Source: SCUS01 sp966211675
GTDB taxonomy: Bacteria > Myxococcota_A > Polyangia > Polyangiales > Ga0077539
Assembly: GCA_966211675.1 (NCBI GenBank)
Contig: CBIHPK010000015.1
Coordinates: 1 to 64,000, forward strand
Direction: 5' to 3'
DNA length: 64,000 bases
Shown in pieces: positions 23,658 to 32,839 of the stretch. Each line of letters opens with the position of its first letter. Within the stretch, counting starts at the first letter, position 1. The translations under genes were made by a program, and so were the position numbers. The notes under the pieces are model-generated. The model did no database searches and was not told the DNA's origin. It saw only the letters and a list, made by a program, of their open reading frames with translations.

Positions 23658-26318
23658 CTACGCGCCGGCCGGCGCCTTGCGCGGCAGGCGGATCGAGAAG
23701 GTCGCCCCGTGGCCGGGCTCGCTGTCGACGGAGACGGTGCCGCCGAGGGCGTGGACGACGCGCCAGACGATGGTGAGCCCGAGGCCCATGCCCTTCCCCG
23801 GCGCCTTGCGGGTGAAGAAGGGAGTGAAGATCCTCGCGCGGTCCTCCGCGGAGATGCCGGGGCCGTTGTCGCTCACCGTGAGGAGCACCTGCTCGGGCAG
23901 CAGCTCGCCCCTCACCACCACGCGGCCGCCCTCCTCGGGCACCGCCTCGATGGCGTTCTGCACCAGGTTGGAGATGGCCTGGTGCAGCTCCTCGGGCACG
24001 CACTCCACCCAGGCCTCTCCCTCCATCTCCATCACCAGCTCGACCGGGCGCCCGGTCGACGAGGCCACCATCGCGGCGACGTCCCTCGCCCCGGCGAACA
24101 CGTCGTGCGAGCGCGGAACCCTCGCGAAGCCCTCCCGGCTGTACCGCCGCATCAGGGACACGGTGTCGCCGATGCGAGAGAGCCCCGCCTGGGCGGTCTC
24201 GAACATCCGCAGCGTGCGCCCCTCCAGGGCGGTGATCTTCGCGCGCTCGGCCTCGCCCTCGGCGCCCGGGAGCGCGAGCTTGAAGGCCTCGGTGACGTCG
24301 AGGCGCACCCGGGTGAAGGCGTTGCGCACGTAGTTGAGCGGGTTGTTGATCTCGTGCGCGAGGCCGCCGGTGATGGTCTCGAGCGAGTCCATCTGCTGGG
24401 TGAGCACGCGCTCGGAGGTGGCGTCGCTGGCCTGCGCGAGCTTCTGCACCGTGGCCAGCAGCTCGCGGGTGTTGAAGGGCTTGGTCATGTGCTCGGTGAC
24501 CCCGGAGTCCATGCCCTCCAGCCGGTCGGAGAGCTCGCCTCGCGCGGTGAGCATCAGCACCGGGACGTGCTTCGTGCGAGGGTCGTGACGGAGCCGGCGG
24601 GTGAGCTCGAAGCCGTCCATTTCGGGCATCATCAGGTCGGTCACCACCACGTCAGGCAGGTGCTTGATGGCGAGCTCCAGGCCGCGCGCGCCGTTGGGCG
24701 CGGTGTACACCCGGAAGTGCTGCCGCAGCACCGTGTGGATCAGCCGGGTCACCTCCGGCGTGTCCTCGACCACGAGCACCGTTCGCCCTCGCTCGCCCTC
24801 GTCCGGGTCGCGCTCCACCACGCGCCGCTCGGTCGCGTCGAACACGTCCAGCAGCCGGAACTCGTCGCGCGCCGCGAACTGCGCCGTCCAGTCCGTGGGG
24901 CTGTGCTTCGCCCGTCGCTCGTTGGCGACCTGCTCGGCGCGGGCCCGCCGCTCCAGCACCTCCGCCGGCAGGTGCTCCCTGCCCTTGCGGAGCGTCACGG
25001 TGAAGGTCGCTCCGCGCCCCGGCTCGCTCGACGCGGTGATGGTCCCCCGGTGCAGCTCGACCAGCTCGCGGGCGAGCGCGAGGCCGATGCCCGTGCCGCC
25101 CTGCGTGTAGCGGTTCTGCGCCGTCTCGCTGTCCACCTGGAAGAAGCGCTCGAAGAGCCGCTCGGACAGCTCCGGGGGGAAGCCCGCCCCGGTGTCCTCG
25201 ACGGAGACCCGCACCTCCTCCGCGGCCTCGACGAGCGCGATGGTGATACGCCCCCCTTCGGGCGTGTGCTTCGCGGCGTTGGAGATGAGGTTCACGAAGA
25301 CCCGCTCCAGCCGGTCGAGGTCGCACCACACCTCGGAGGCCTCGACGCTCGACTCGAAGCGCAGCTCGATGCGCTTGCGCTCGGTGAGCGGAGACACCTG
25401 CGCGACGAGGGCTCGCAGCCAGCGCACGAGGTCCTGCGGCCTCACCCGGAGGCGCAGCCGCGACTCCTCCAGACGCGACAGGTCGAGCAGGTCGCCGATG
25501 AGCCGCAGCAGCCTCGCGCCGGACAGGTAGATCGACCGCAGCGTGGCGCGCTGCGGGTCCGTGAGCTCGCCGAGCTGCCCGTCGATCATCAGCTCCAGCG
25601 GCGAGAGGATCAGCGCGAGCGGGGTCTTCAGCTCGTGGGTGACGTTGGCGAAGAAGCGCGACTTGAAGGCATCGAGGCGCTGCAGGTCCTGGTGGGCGCG
25701 GGCGAGCGTGTCGCCGGCGGCCTCGAGCTTCACTCGGTTGTCGAGCTGCTCGCGGGCGCGGCCGTAGCTCACGAGCTGCCCCGCGCTGACCACCGCCGCC
25801 ACGCTCGCGAGAAGCAGCACCTGGAGCCCCTCGAGAGGCTCGTGCAACAGCACGATGCGTCGCAGGTCACCGGCGTTGACGGCGACGAAGGCCGCGACCA
25901 CGCCGAAGTGCACCGTGAATACCACCCTGCGCGGCCAGAGGAAGAGCAGCCCCGCGCCGATCATCGCGAGGTGCAGGCCCGCCGTGTACGGCGAGCGCAG
26001 GCCCCCGAGCAGCGGGGTCATCATCACGATGGCGAGCCCGAGCGTCGCGATGAACCCGGCCGTCGCCTGGAGGTGCCGCTGCCGGGACCACTCCGAGCGG
26101 CACGCCAGCAGCACCAGCACGCTGGCTCCGAGCTGCACCGCGCGAAGCACCAGGAACCACGGCAACACCGCCCGGGGGACCGCCGCCCGGTCGATGATGA
26201 TGAAGAAGGGGACGATGGCGAGGGCCAGCGTGGCGGCGACCCGAGCGCCCCGGCGGTTCTGATCCTGGGTCCAGGACGCCCAGCGGGCGTCGAGCACGGT
26301 CGCTGGGACGGTGTCCAC
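23658..26318 (-). CDS. Six-helix hybrid sensor kinase (HK-REC-HK), PhcS-like
   Basis: 886 residues. Six hydrophobic segments fill residues ~28-185 with almost no periplasmic loops, as in CqsS/LqsS/PhcS sensors of hydrophobic autoinducers. Kinase core 1: FANVTHELKTPL (His228), ATPase boxes NLISNAAKHT, DTGAGF and GTGIGLALA. Receiver domain ~512-630: VVEDT, phospho-acceptor Asp561 in TDLMMPEMDG, Lys613 in TKPF. Kinase core 2: GGLAHEINNPLN (His655), NLVQNAIEA, DNGPGI, GKGMGLGL. There is no HPt domain. It lies 17 bases downstream of the PilZ-methyltransferase gene and is probably co-transcribed. The ligand is inferred, not shown. Confidence 0.88.
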   Translation of the reverse strand: MDTVPATVLDARWASWTQDQNRRGARVAATLALAIVPFFIIIDRAAVPRAVLPWFLVLRAVQLGASVLVLLACRSEWSRQRHLQATAGFIATLGLAIVMMTPLLGGLRSPYTAGLHLAMIGAGLLFLWPRRVVFTVHFGVVAAFVAVNAGDLRRIVLLHEPLEGLQVLLLASVAAVVSAGQLVSYGRAREQLDNRVKLEAAGDTLARAHQDLQRLDAFKSRFFANVTHELKTPLALILSPLELMIDGQLGELTDPQRATLRSIYLSGARLLRLIGDLLDLSRLEESRLRLRVRPQDLVRWLRALVAQVSPLTERKRIELRFESSVEASEVWCDLDRLERVFVNLISNAAKHTPEGGRITIALVEAAEEVRVSVEDTGAGFPPELSERLFERFFQVDSETAQNRYTQGGTGIGLALARELVELHRGTITASSEPGRGATFTVTLRKGREHLPAEVLERRARAEQVANERRAKHSPTDWTAQFAARDEFRLLDVFDATERRVVERDPDEGERGRTVLVVEDTPEVTRLIHTVLRQHFRVYTAPNGARGLELAIKHLPDVVVTDLMMPEMDGFELTRRLRHDPRTKHVPVLMLTARGELSDRLEGMDSGVTEHMTKPFNTRELLATVQKLAQASDATSERVLTQQMDSLETITGGLAHEINNPLNYVRNAFTRVRLDVTEAFKLALPGAEGEAERAKITALEGRTLRMFETAQAGLSRIGDTVSLMRRYSREGFARVPRSHDVFAGARDVAAMVASSTGRPVELVMEMEGEAWVECVPEELHQAISNLVQNAIEAVPEEGGRVVVRGELLPEQVLLTVSDNGPGISAEDRARIFTPFFTRKAPGKGMGLGLTIVWRVVHALGGTVSVDSEPGHGATFSIRLPRKAPAGA

Positions 26319-26335
26319 GCGGCCGTCCGGCGCCG

Positions 26336-27886
26336 TCAGATCCGGGTGATGCGGGCGAAGGGGTTGAAGCCCTGGCTCTCTTCGATGAGCTCCACCTGGC
26401 CGCCGACGGCGCCCTCCTGTGCGAACTCCATGAGCTCCGCGCGGGTGCGGTACTCCAGGTACCAGTCGAGGTGGTGCTCCATGATCCAGCGGTTGGAGAG
26501 GTCGGGGGTCATGTTGCCGACGAAGAGCACCCCACCCGGGCGCAGGCTCCGATAGAGCCCCGCGGTCAGCCGCACCGCCTTGGGCTTCTTCAGATAGTCG
26601 AAGAGCCCCGCGCAGATCACCGCGTGGAACGGACCCTCCTGGGCGAACATCGCCTGGTCTTCGAGCATCCGCTTGATCGTGTCGTGGCGGAACGACACCC
26701 TCGCCATCCCCTCGCCCACCGCCTCGGCCACGGGCCTGAGGCGACCGTGCGCGAGCTGCAGCGCGCGGCGATCCTGCTCGAAGAGCACGAACTCCACCCG
26801 CCTGGGCGAGCGCCGTAGCGCCTGCAGGATCTCGTAGGTCTCCTGCGCAGGCCCCGCCGCCACCGAGGCGATGCGCACCGGCTCGCCGTCCGGCGCGGCC
26901 GCGATGATCGCCAGCAGCTGGTCGCGGAGCATGTCCTTGCGCGTCGCCACGCAGCGCGACCCCGGGTGCAGCGCCCCGGCCATGTGCACGCTGCGCGCGT
27001 AGAGCGAGGAGCCCTCGAAGGTGTGCTCGTAGATGTACCGCATCACCTCGAAGTCGCCGGGGTAGCCCAGCGGCTTGGTGCGAGCGCGGTGCATGAGCGG
27101 GGCCTCGAGCAGCAGCGGGTCGAGGATGCGCTGCGAGTAGGCCTTGAGCGCCTGGTGGTCGGCGGGGCTGTCGACGCGGCTCGCGGCGTCGATCTCCAGC
27201 GAGAGGCGCTCGAACTCCGGCACGAAGTCCGACCGGATGGACCGGATCAGCGAGCCGCGCCCGCCGTCGTCGGCCTCGCCGTGCACGAGGCGCCAGGGCA
27301 GGTCGCGCTCGACCTCGCCCAGCCGCTCGCGCGCGTCCTCGAGGAAGAGCCTCATCTCGCTCACCAGGGCCTTGAACCGGTCGAAGCCGGGCCGCGCCCA
27401 GGGCCGGCGTGCGGCGCTGAAATCCAGCCTCCCCTGCGCCTTCAGCTCGTGCACCTTGCGGATCATCAGGACGTCGTCGACGTCCATCATTCCGTCGCGC
27501 AGGCGCGCGCCCACCAGGCGCCCCGCCGGGGTGCTGCGGACGCCGATGACCTCCACCGCGCCGCGGTACGCCTCATGGTCGTCGAAGACCAGCAGCAGCT
27601 CGTCGATCACATCACCCGGCGACGGCTCGGCACCGCCCGCGGGCCAGAGCAGCGCGACGCCGCTCTGAGAGAGGTCGTGCAGCACGCACGCGACGTCCTC
27701 CCCGTCGTACTGCACCGACAGCGTGACGCGCATCGCGCCGAGGCCGTCCTGCGAAATGCGATCGGGGCGGAAGTAGACCTCCCGCCCCTCCCCTCCTGGC
27801 ATCTCCTCGTATCTGCGCAGCGGCGGGCTGCTCGGTCGGGCGACGAAATCGGGCGCTCTGCTTGGACGGTCGGTATCACTGGCCAT
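26336..27886 (-). CDS. PilZ domain fused to a PhcB-like SAM methyltransferase
   Basis: 516 residues. Residues ~35-150 look like a PilZ c-di-GMP domain: the second motif is clear (DLSQSGVALLW, 71-81), but the arginine motif is RPDR (40-43), one residue short of RxxxR, so binding is uncertain. Residues ~165-516 resemble PhcB, the methyltransferase that makes 3-hydroxy fatty acid methyl ester signals: TKPLGYPGDFE (270-280), a SAM loop IASVAAGPAQET (339-350), FEQDRRALQLA, ICAGLFDYL (424-432) and a PGGVLFVGNM strand. It starts inside the end of the REC-kinase gene (11-base overlap). The product is inferred. Confidence 0.75.
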   Translation of the reverse strand: MASDTDRPSRAPDFVARPSSPPLRRYEEMPGGEGREVYFRPDRISQDGLGAMRVTLSVQYDGEDVACVLHDLSQSGVALLWPAGGAEPSPGDVIDELLLVFDDHEAYRGAVEVIGVRSTPAGRLVGARLRDGMMDVDDVLMIRKVHELKAQGRLDFSAARRPWARPGFDRFKALVSEMRLFLEDARERLGEVERDLPWRLVHGEADDGGRGSLIRSIRSDFVPEFERLSLEIDAASRVDSPADHQALKAYSQRILDPLLLEAPLMHRARTKPLGYPGDFEVMRYIYEHTFEGSSLYARSVHMAGALHPGSRCVATRKDMLRDQLLAIIAAAPDGEPVRIASVAAGPAQETYEILQALRRSPRRVEFVLFEQDRRALQLAHGRLRPVAEAVGEGMARVSFRHDTIKRMLEDQAMFAQEGPFHAVICAGLFDYLKKPKAVRLTAGLYRSLRPGGVLFVGNMTPDLSNRWIMEHHLDWYLEYRTRAELMEFAQEGAVGGQVELIEESQGFNPFARITRI

Positions 27887-29084
27887 GGGGTCCTCGCGGC
27901 AGTTCGATCACAAACCTCGCCCCGCCCCCCGGCGGCACCGGAGGCACGGAGCGGATCGACCCGCCGTGCTGCTCCATGATGAGCCGACACATGTAGAGTC
28001 CCATCCCCAGACCCTGCGCGCCCTTCGTGCTCTCGAAGGGATCGAAGAGCCTCGAGGCGATCTCTGGAGCCACCCCCGGCCCCTCGTCCTGCACCGCGAT
28101 CGACACCCCCCCCGCGGTGCGCGCGGCCTCCACCTGGATGATCTGCGGCGAGTCCGTCGACTGCATCGCGTTGCGCAGCAGGTTTACCAACACCTGTAAG
28201 ATGCGCGCCCGGTCGCAGCGCACCGGCGGCAGCCCCGGCTCGACGGTCGTCACGCAGCGCGAGCGCCGCTGCTCCATCTCGAGCCCGGCCAGCACCAGGG
28301 CGTCGCGCAGCACGTCCGCGACGTCGATGGCCTCCTCCTTCAGCGCGAGGTTGCCGGCCGCGAACTGGTGCAGCGTGCTCAGCGTGGACATCAGGTGCCG
28401 CGTGGCGGAGACGCCCACGCGCAGCGGCGCCATCAGCCGCGGCGACACCTGCTGCGCCTCGAAGAGGCTCTCTAGCAGCGTGAGGCCGCCGAGGGTGTTG
28501 CGCAGGTCGTGCGTGATGCCCGCGGTGAGCCGGCCGATGGTGCCCAGGCGCTCGAGGTGCAGCATCTTGTGCTGCGCCGCGCGCAGCTCGTCGAGGGCGC
28601 CCTTCAGCTCGTCGCTCCGCGCCGCGAGCAGCTCCAGCAGCCGCCCGTTGAGCCGCCGCTGCTGCACCATCACGCTGGCCTGCGCGACGGCCCCGAGCAG
28701 GTCCTCCGGCTCCCAGGGCTTGTGCATGTGCCGGAACACCCGCGCCCGGTTGATCGCGTCGACCAGCACCGGCGTGTCGGTGTAGGCCGTGAGCAGGATG
28801 CCCGCGACGTCCGGGTAGCGCTCGCGCACCACCGTGAGCATGTCGATGCCCGTCATCCCCGGCATGCGCTGGTCGCACACGATGACGTCGAAGTGCTCGC
28901 GGTCGAGGAGCGACAGCGCGATCTCCGCGGAGCGCGCCTCGTGCACCACGTAGTCGGCGTCGAGGAAGGCCCGCAGCACGTCGAGGTTGCCCAGGTCGTC
29001 GTCGACGATGAGCACCTGTCCGGTGAGCGTCTCGCCGATTCCGTACCGGGCGGCGAGCGCCGCGAGCGCATCAGGCTCAAGCAC
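27876..29084 (-). CDS. Receiver domain-histidine kinase protein, PhcR-like
   Basis: 402 residues without membrane segments. The N-terminal receiver domain (~22-135) has VDDD, phospho-acceptor Asp71 in CDQRMPG, Thr99 and Lys122 in HKPW. A coiled stretch leads to a kinase core with His192 in GITHDLRNTL, VNLLRNAMQS, DEGPGV and GLGMGLYM. A receiver with a kinase as output, and no DNA-binding domain, is the architecture of PhcR. The start is GTG at 29084 with GGAG close upstream. It is the first gene of the three-gene signalling unit. Confidence 0.85.
   Translation of the reverse strand: MLEPDALAALAARYGIGETLTGQVLIVDDDLGNLDVLRAFLDADYVVHEARSAEIALSLLDREHFDVIVCDQRMPGMTGIDMLTVVRERYPDVAGILLTAYTDTPVLVDAINRARVFRHMHKPWEPEDLLGAVAQASVMVQQRRLNGRLLELLAARSDELKGALDELRAAQHKMLHLERLGTIGRLTAGITHDLRNTLGGLTLLESLFEAQQVSPRLMAPLRVGVSATRHLMSTLSTLHQFAAGNLALKEEAIDVADVLRDALVLAGLEMEQRRSRCVTTVEPGLPPVRCDRARILQVLVNLLRNAMQSTDSPQIIQVEAARTAGGVSIAVQDEGPGVAPEIASRLFDPFESTKGAQGLGMGLYMCRLIMEQHGGSIRSVPPVPPGGGARFVIELPRGPHGQ
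28182..28199 (-). repeat. WTAC-N8-GTAAAC motif, copy 2
   Basis: Minus strand TTAC-aggtgttg-GTAAAC. It encodes LQVLVN in the PhcR-like gene, using the rare codons TTA and GTA. Confidence 0.8.
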
Positions 29085-29149
29085 GTCTCCAGTCTAGACA
29101 GGCCAGCGCGAGCCCATCAACCGCGAAGTGTCCGAATGACGGCCCGCGC

Positions 29150-30346
29150 TCAGCGCGATCGATGTGCCGCGAAGTGGTCGAGGATGTGATCGGCGATGGA
29201 GGACTTGCTCATTCGGGCCAGCGGAGTGACCGCCCCAGGCGTCACCAGCGTTACGCGGTTGTCGTCGCCGTCGAAGCCGTCCGCCGCGAGGTTGGCCACC
29301 ACGAGGTCGCAGCCCTTGCGAGCGAGCTTCTCCCGAGCGCGCTCGACGAGGTCGCTGGTCTCCAGCGCGAAGCCCACCAGCATGGGGCCGCCTTCATGAC
29401 GCGCCGCGCCGAGCTCGGCGAGGATGTCCGGGTTCTTCACCAGCCGGATCACCAGCTCCCCGTCGGACTTCTTGATCTTCTCCGCGGCGACGTCCGCGGG
29501 CCGGTAGTCGGCCACCGCCGCGGCCATCACCACCAGGTGCGCCGACGCGGCCTCGGCCAGCACCGCGTCGCGCATCTCCCTCGCGCTGCGGACGCGCTGC
29601 GTCGAGACGCCCTCCGGGGCCACGAGCGCGGACGGACCGCTCACCAGCACGACCTCCGCGCCCCGGTCGCGCGCCCTCGCGGCGATCGCGTAGCCCATGC
29701 GCCCGGACGAGCGGTTGCCCACGAAGCGCACCGGGTCGATCGCCTCGTGGGTGCCCCCGGCGCTCACCACCACGCGACAGCCCGCGAGGTCCTGCGGGGT
29801 GAGAGCGCGCGCCGCGGCGTCGACGATCTCCTCGGGCTCCGCCATGCGACCGACGCCGTTCTCGCCGCTCGCGAGCGGCCCCACGACGGGCCCCGCGAAG
29901 GCCACGCCGCGCGCCCTCAGCAGCGCCACGCTCTCCTGGGTGGCGGGGTGCTCCCACATGCGCGGGTGCATCGCCGGGGCGACCACCACCGGGCCGCGCG
30001 CGGCGAGCAGGCAGGTGGTGGCGAGGTCGTCGCCGAGCCCGTGGGCCATGCGCGCGAGCAGATCGGCGGTGGCCGGGGCGACCAGAACGAGGTCGGCGCG
30101 TGTGGTGAGGGCGATGTGCAGCTCGCCCGGGTAGGACGGGTCCCAGAGGTCGAGGCGGGCCGCGCGGCCGGTGATGCCCGCGAAGGTCACGCCGGTGATG
30201 AAGCGCTGCCCGGCGCTGGTGAGCACGGTCTCCACGGAGGCGCCGCGGCGCTGTAGCTCGCGCGCCACGAGGGCCGACTTGAAGGCCGCGATGCCGCCGC
30301 CGACGACCAGCAGCACCTCGCGGCCCGAGAGGGCGCCGCCGCTCAC
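29150..30346 (-). CDS. coaBC: Bifunctional phosphopantothenoylcysteine decarboxylase/synthetase
   Basis: 398 residues, coenzyme A biosynthesis. The N-terminal flavoprotein CoaC half (1-~185) shows VVGGGIAAFKSA, APATADLLARMAHG and the PAMHPRMW active-site motif (His in place of the common Asn, as in actinobacterial enzymes). The CoaB half shows SAGGTHEAIDPVRF(V)GN, SSGRMGYA, AAAVADYRP and AEKIKK. It catalyses ligation of cysteine to phosphopantothenate and decarboxylation to phosphopantetheine. The GTG start at 30346 overlaps the VanW gene stop as GTGA, so it is translationally coupled downstream of that gene. Confidence 0.95.
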   Translation of the reverse strand: MSGGALSGREVLLVVGGGIAAFKSALVARELQRRGASVETVLTSAGQRFITGVTFAGITGRAARLDLWDPSYPGELHIALTTRADLVLVAPATADLLARMAHGLGDDLATTCLLAARGPVVVAPAMHPRMWEHPATQESVALLRARGVAFAGPVVGPLASGENGVGRMAEPEEIVDAAARALTPQDLAGCRVVVSAGGTHEAIDPVRFVGNRSSGRMGYAIAARARDRGAEVVLVSGPSALVAPEGVSTQRVRSAREMRDAVLAEAASAHLVVMAAAVADYRPADVAAEKIKKSDGELVIRLVKNPDILAELGAARHEGGPMLVGFALETSDLVERAREKLARKGCDLVVANLAADGFDGDDNRVTLVTPGAVTPLARMSKSSIADHILDHFAAHRSR

Positions 30347-31944
30347 CGGGCGCCCGGCCTCGCCGCGGGCCTCGGGCACCTCGCCCCGGCGCACCCGCTC
30401 GGGACCACCGTGCGCCCCGCCGTCGCGGCGCTGCTCATCGCCGCCGCCGTGGTCGCCGGGAGCGCGCGCGTCAGGCCCTGCCGGACCATCCACCCCGCGG
30501 TGCCGCAGAAGCCCGGGCGGCGCACCTCCTGGAGGTCGTCGCTCTCCAGCGGCTGGGTGAGGGCTAGGTACTGGTCGGCGGTGTATTCCGGGTGGTCGTC
30601 CTGCCGCGCGGCCCCGGCGGCGAGGGCGCTGCCGGTGCCCACGTGCCAGACCTGCGAGGTGGGCGGGTACGCGTCGAGCCATCGCTCGCGCACGGCCTGG
30701 TCGCCCTCGCGGATGATCCGGTACCGGGTGATGCGGAACCCGGGGATGCCCCGCTGCGTGAGCACCCTCGCGCCCGCCGGGAGGTTGGCGTCCGGCACCT
30801 CGCGCTCCTCGAAGCGGTCGACCCGGGGCATCACCTTGCGCACGAAGGTCACCGCGCGGGTGCGCCGCGCGCCCAGCAGCTCGATGCGCGCGAGGCCGTT
30901 GTTGAGCCGCGTGTGCACCACCACCGGGAAGGGCAGCGTGTTGCGCAGCCGCAGGTTGATCGAGGGGTACACCACCGTCGCGTCGAGGCCCATCTTGATG
31001 TAGCCGCTGGGGCGCGAGTGCGGCGTGCGGTCGATCACCTCCATGCCCGCGAAGAAGGACGCCGCGTGCAGGCTCCCGGCGATCTGGCAGACGCCGCCGC
31101 CGACGCCGTCGATGAGCTCGCCCGCGGAGATCACCGTCGCCATGCGGAAGCCGTTGGCCTCGGAGCGGTCGCCGACGATCTCGTTGAAGTCGAGCACCGC
31201 GCCCGGCATCCAGACGTAGCCGTTCACCCGGCTGGCCGCGAGGTGGAGGTTGTACGTGCGGTCGCGGTGGTCCTCGTTGGCGTTGTAGTTGGTCTGGAAC
31301 CACCCCACCACGGCGTTCATCTCCACGTCGCGGAGCTGCTCGGAGGTGGTCGCCGGGTCCGTGTGCTCCAGCACCGCGGGCACCCGATTACGCCCGCTGG
31401 CAAACGCCGCGTCGAGCTGGGCCAGCGTGCCGAAGACGTCCAGGAAGGTGCCGCGCCGCTCGGGGATCACCCGGCGCTGCTCGACGTCGATGCGCGCGTC
31501 GACCGGGAGGTGGTCGACCTCCTCCTTCAGCTGCGCGAGCAGCGGCAGCGCGACGGCCCCCTCCAGGCGCACCGGCAGCGGCAGCTCGATGGGCCCATGG
31601 GCGAGCGCGGCGTGGTGCCGGACGAGCGCGCTCGACGGGTCCGCCGCGGCGCGCAGCAGGTGCTCGAGCAGCCGCACGTCGACCCGGGCGCCCAGGGCCT
31701 CGCGGCTGCGGTCGAGCGAGCGCTCCTCGGCGACGATGGTGACGTGCTCGCGGAGGTACGCTCGGGCCAGCTCCAGGGCCTGCGCGTGGGGGTCGCCCCC
31801 GAGGGTCACCGGCCGGCCGCGCACCCGCACCCTCGGGACCCCAGCGGCCTGCGGGGCCCGCTCCGGGAGCAGCAGGTACCCGATGCCCCCGCCCATCAGG
31901 GCGAAGAGCAGGGACAGCGAAGAGAGCCGCAGCCAGCGCGTCAT
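30343..31944 (-). CDS. VanW-family membrane-anchored protein
   Basis: 533 residues. One N-terminal hydrophobic segment (SSLSLLFALMGGGIGYLLL) anchors it. The middle (~60-200) resembles the putative peptidoglycan-binding domain found with VanW. The VanW domain (~220-370) has RTYNLHLAASRVNG, PGAVLDFNEIVG, GGVCQIAGSLHAA (conserved Cys) and YPSINLRLRN. The C-terminal ~100 residues are Ala/Arg-rich and unrecognised. VanW proteins are associated with the wall in other bacteria, but their biochemical role is not firmly known. ATG 31944 is chosen for a GGGAG at good spacing. Confidence 0.85.
   Translation of the reverse strand: MTRWLRLSSLSLLFALMGGGIGYLLLPERAPQAAGVPRVRVRGRPVTLGGDPHAQALELARAYLREHVTIVAEERSLDRSREALGARVDVRLLEHLLRAAADPSSALVRHHAALAHGPIELPLPVRLEGAVALPLLAQLKEEVDHLPVDARIDVEQRRVIPERRGTFLDVFGTLAQLDAAFASGRNRVPAVLEHTDPATTSEQLRDVEMNAVVGWFQTNYNANEDHRDRTYNLHLAASRVNGYVWMPGAVLDFNEIVGDRSEANGFRMATVISAGELIDGVGGGVCQIAGSLHAASFFAGMEVIDRTPHSRPSGYIKMGLDATVVYPSINLRLRNTLPFPVVVHTRLNNGLARIELLGARRTRAVTFVRKVMPRVDRFEEREVPDANLPAGARVLTQRGIPGFRITRYRIIREGDQAVRERWLDAYPPTSQVWHVGTGSALAAGAARQDDHPEYTADQYLALTQPLESDDLQEVRRPGFCGTAGWMVRQGLTRALPATTAAAMSSAATAGRTVVPSGCAGARCPRPAARPGAR
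31388..31405 (+). repeat. WTAC-N8-GTAAAC motif, copy 3 (one mismatch)
   Basis: Reads TTAC-gcccgctg-GCAAAC. It is antisense to FASGRN in the VanW-family gene. Confidence 0.5.
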
Positions 31945-32011
31945 GGGAGCTCCCCGGTCGGTAGACCGCGGAGCCGGTCGGGTCAACCTTCCGACCGGGC
32001 GCGGCGGTCCC

Positions 32012-32839
32012 TCAGGCCCCGCGGCCGATGCGCCGGTGCGCCAGCGACGGCAGCGATGCTCGCACCGAGGCCGTGCGCCCGGGGTCGATCTCCGCCAGCG
32101 CGACCCCCTCGCCCTCCGCCCGCTCGGCCAGCACCACGCCCCACGGGTCGACGATCATCGCGTGGCCCCAGGTGGTGCGCCCGCCCGGGTGCGCCCCCCA
32201 CTGCGCGGCCGCGAGCACGTACGACTGCGACTCGATCGCCCTCGCCCGCAGCAGCAGCTCCCAGTGAGCGCGGCCCGTCGTCGCCGTGAAGGCCGCGGGC
32301 ACCGCGAGCACCGTCGCCCCGCCGTCGACGAGGCCGCGGTACAGCTCCGGGAAGCGCACGTCGTAGCAGACGCTCAGGCCCAGCCGGCCGACCGGCGAGT
32401 CCGCCACCACCAGCGCGTCGCCGGGGGCCGTATTACGCGACTCGGTAAGCACGGGCCCGCCCGGCAGGTCGATGTCGAAGAGGTGGATCTTCCGGTAGCG
32501 CGCCACCACCACGCCCCGCTCGTCGACGAGCGCCGCGGTGTTGAAGGTGCGAGCGTCCTCCTCGCGGGCCTCCGGCACGCCGCCCCAGAGCACCCACGCC
32601 CCGGTCTCGCGAGAGAGCGCCGCCATCCGATCGCCGCACGGGCCCGCCGGGGTCTCGCCCAGCGCATAGCGCCCGGCGACGCTCCCGCGGCCCTCCTCGG
32701 CGCCCATGTAGAGCGCGTTCTCGGGCATCACCACCAGCGCCGCCCCCGCCGCCGCGGCCTCGCGCCCGAAGGCCTCGGCGGCCGACAGGTTGCGGTCGAC
32801 GTCCTCGCCGGAGTTGAGCTGCACCACCGCCGCCTTCAC
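32012..32839 (-). CDS. Carbon-nitrogen hydrolase (nitrilase superfamily)
   Basis: 275 residues. The catalytic Glu-Lys-Cys triad is visible: VMPENALY (Glu near 42), RKIHLFD (Lys) and LSVCYDVRFPELYR (Cys). The last stretch matches the Nit1/Nit2/omega-amidase branch, which in other organisms repairs deaminated glutathione or hydrolyses alpha-ketoglutaramate; that assignment is only a likely one here. It is cytoplasmic. The GTG start at 32839 overlaps the stop of the preceding small gene (GTGA). Confidence 0.9.
   Translation of the reverse strand: MKAAVVQLNSGEDVDRNLSAAEAFGREAAAAGAALVVMPENALYMGAEEGRGSVAGRYALGETPAGPCGDRMAALSRETGAWVLWGGVPEAREEDARTFNTAALVDERGVVVARYRKIHLFDIDLPGGPVLTESRNTAPGDALVVADSPVGRLGLSVCYDVRFPELYRGLVDGGATVLAVPAAFTATTGRAHWELLLRARAIESQSYVLAAAQWGAHPGGRTTWGHAMIVDPWGVVLAERAEGEGVALAEIDPGRTASVRASLPSLAHRRIGRGA
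32433..32450 (+). repeat. WTAC-N8-GTAAAC motif, copy 4
   Basis: Reads TTAC-gcgactcg-GTAAGC, a near palindrome. It is antisense to LTESRN in the nitrilase-family gene. Confidence 0.7.
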
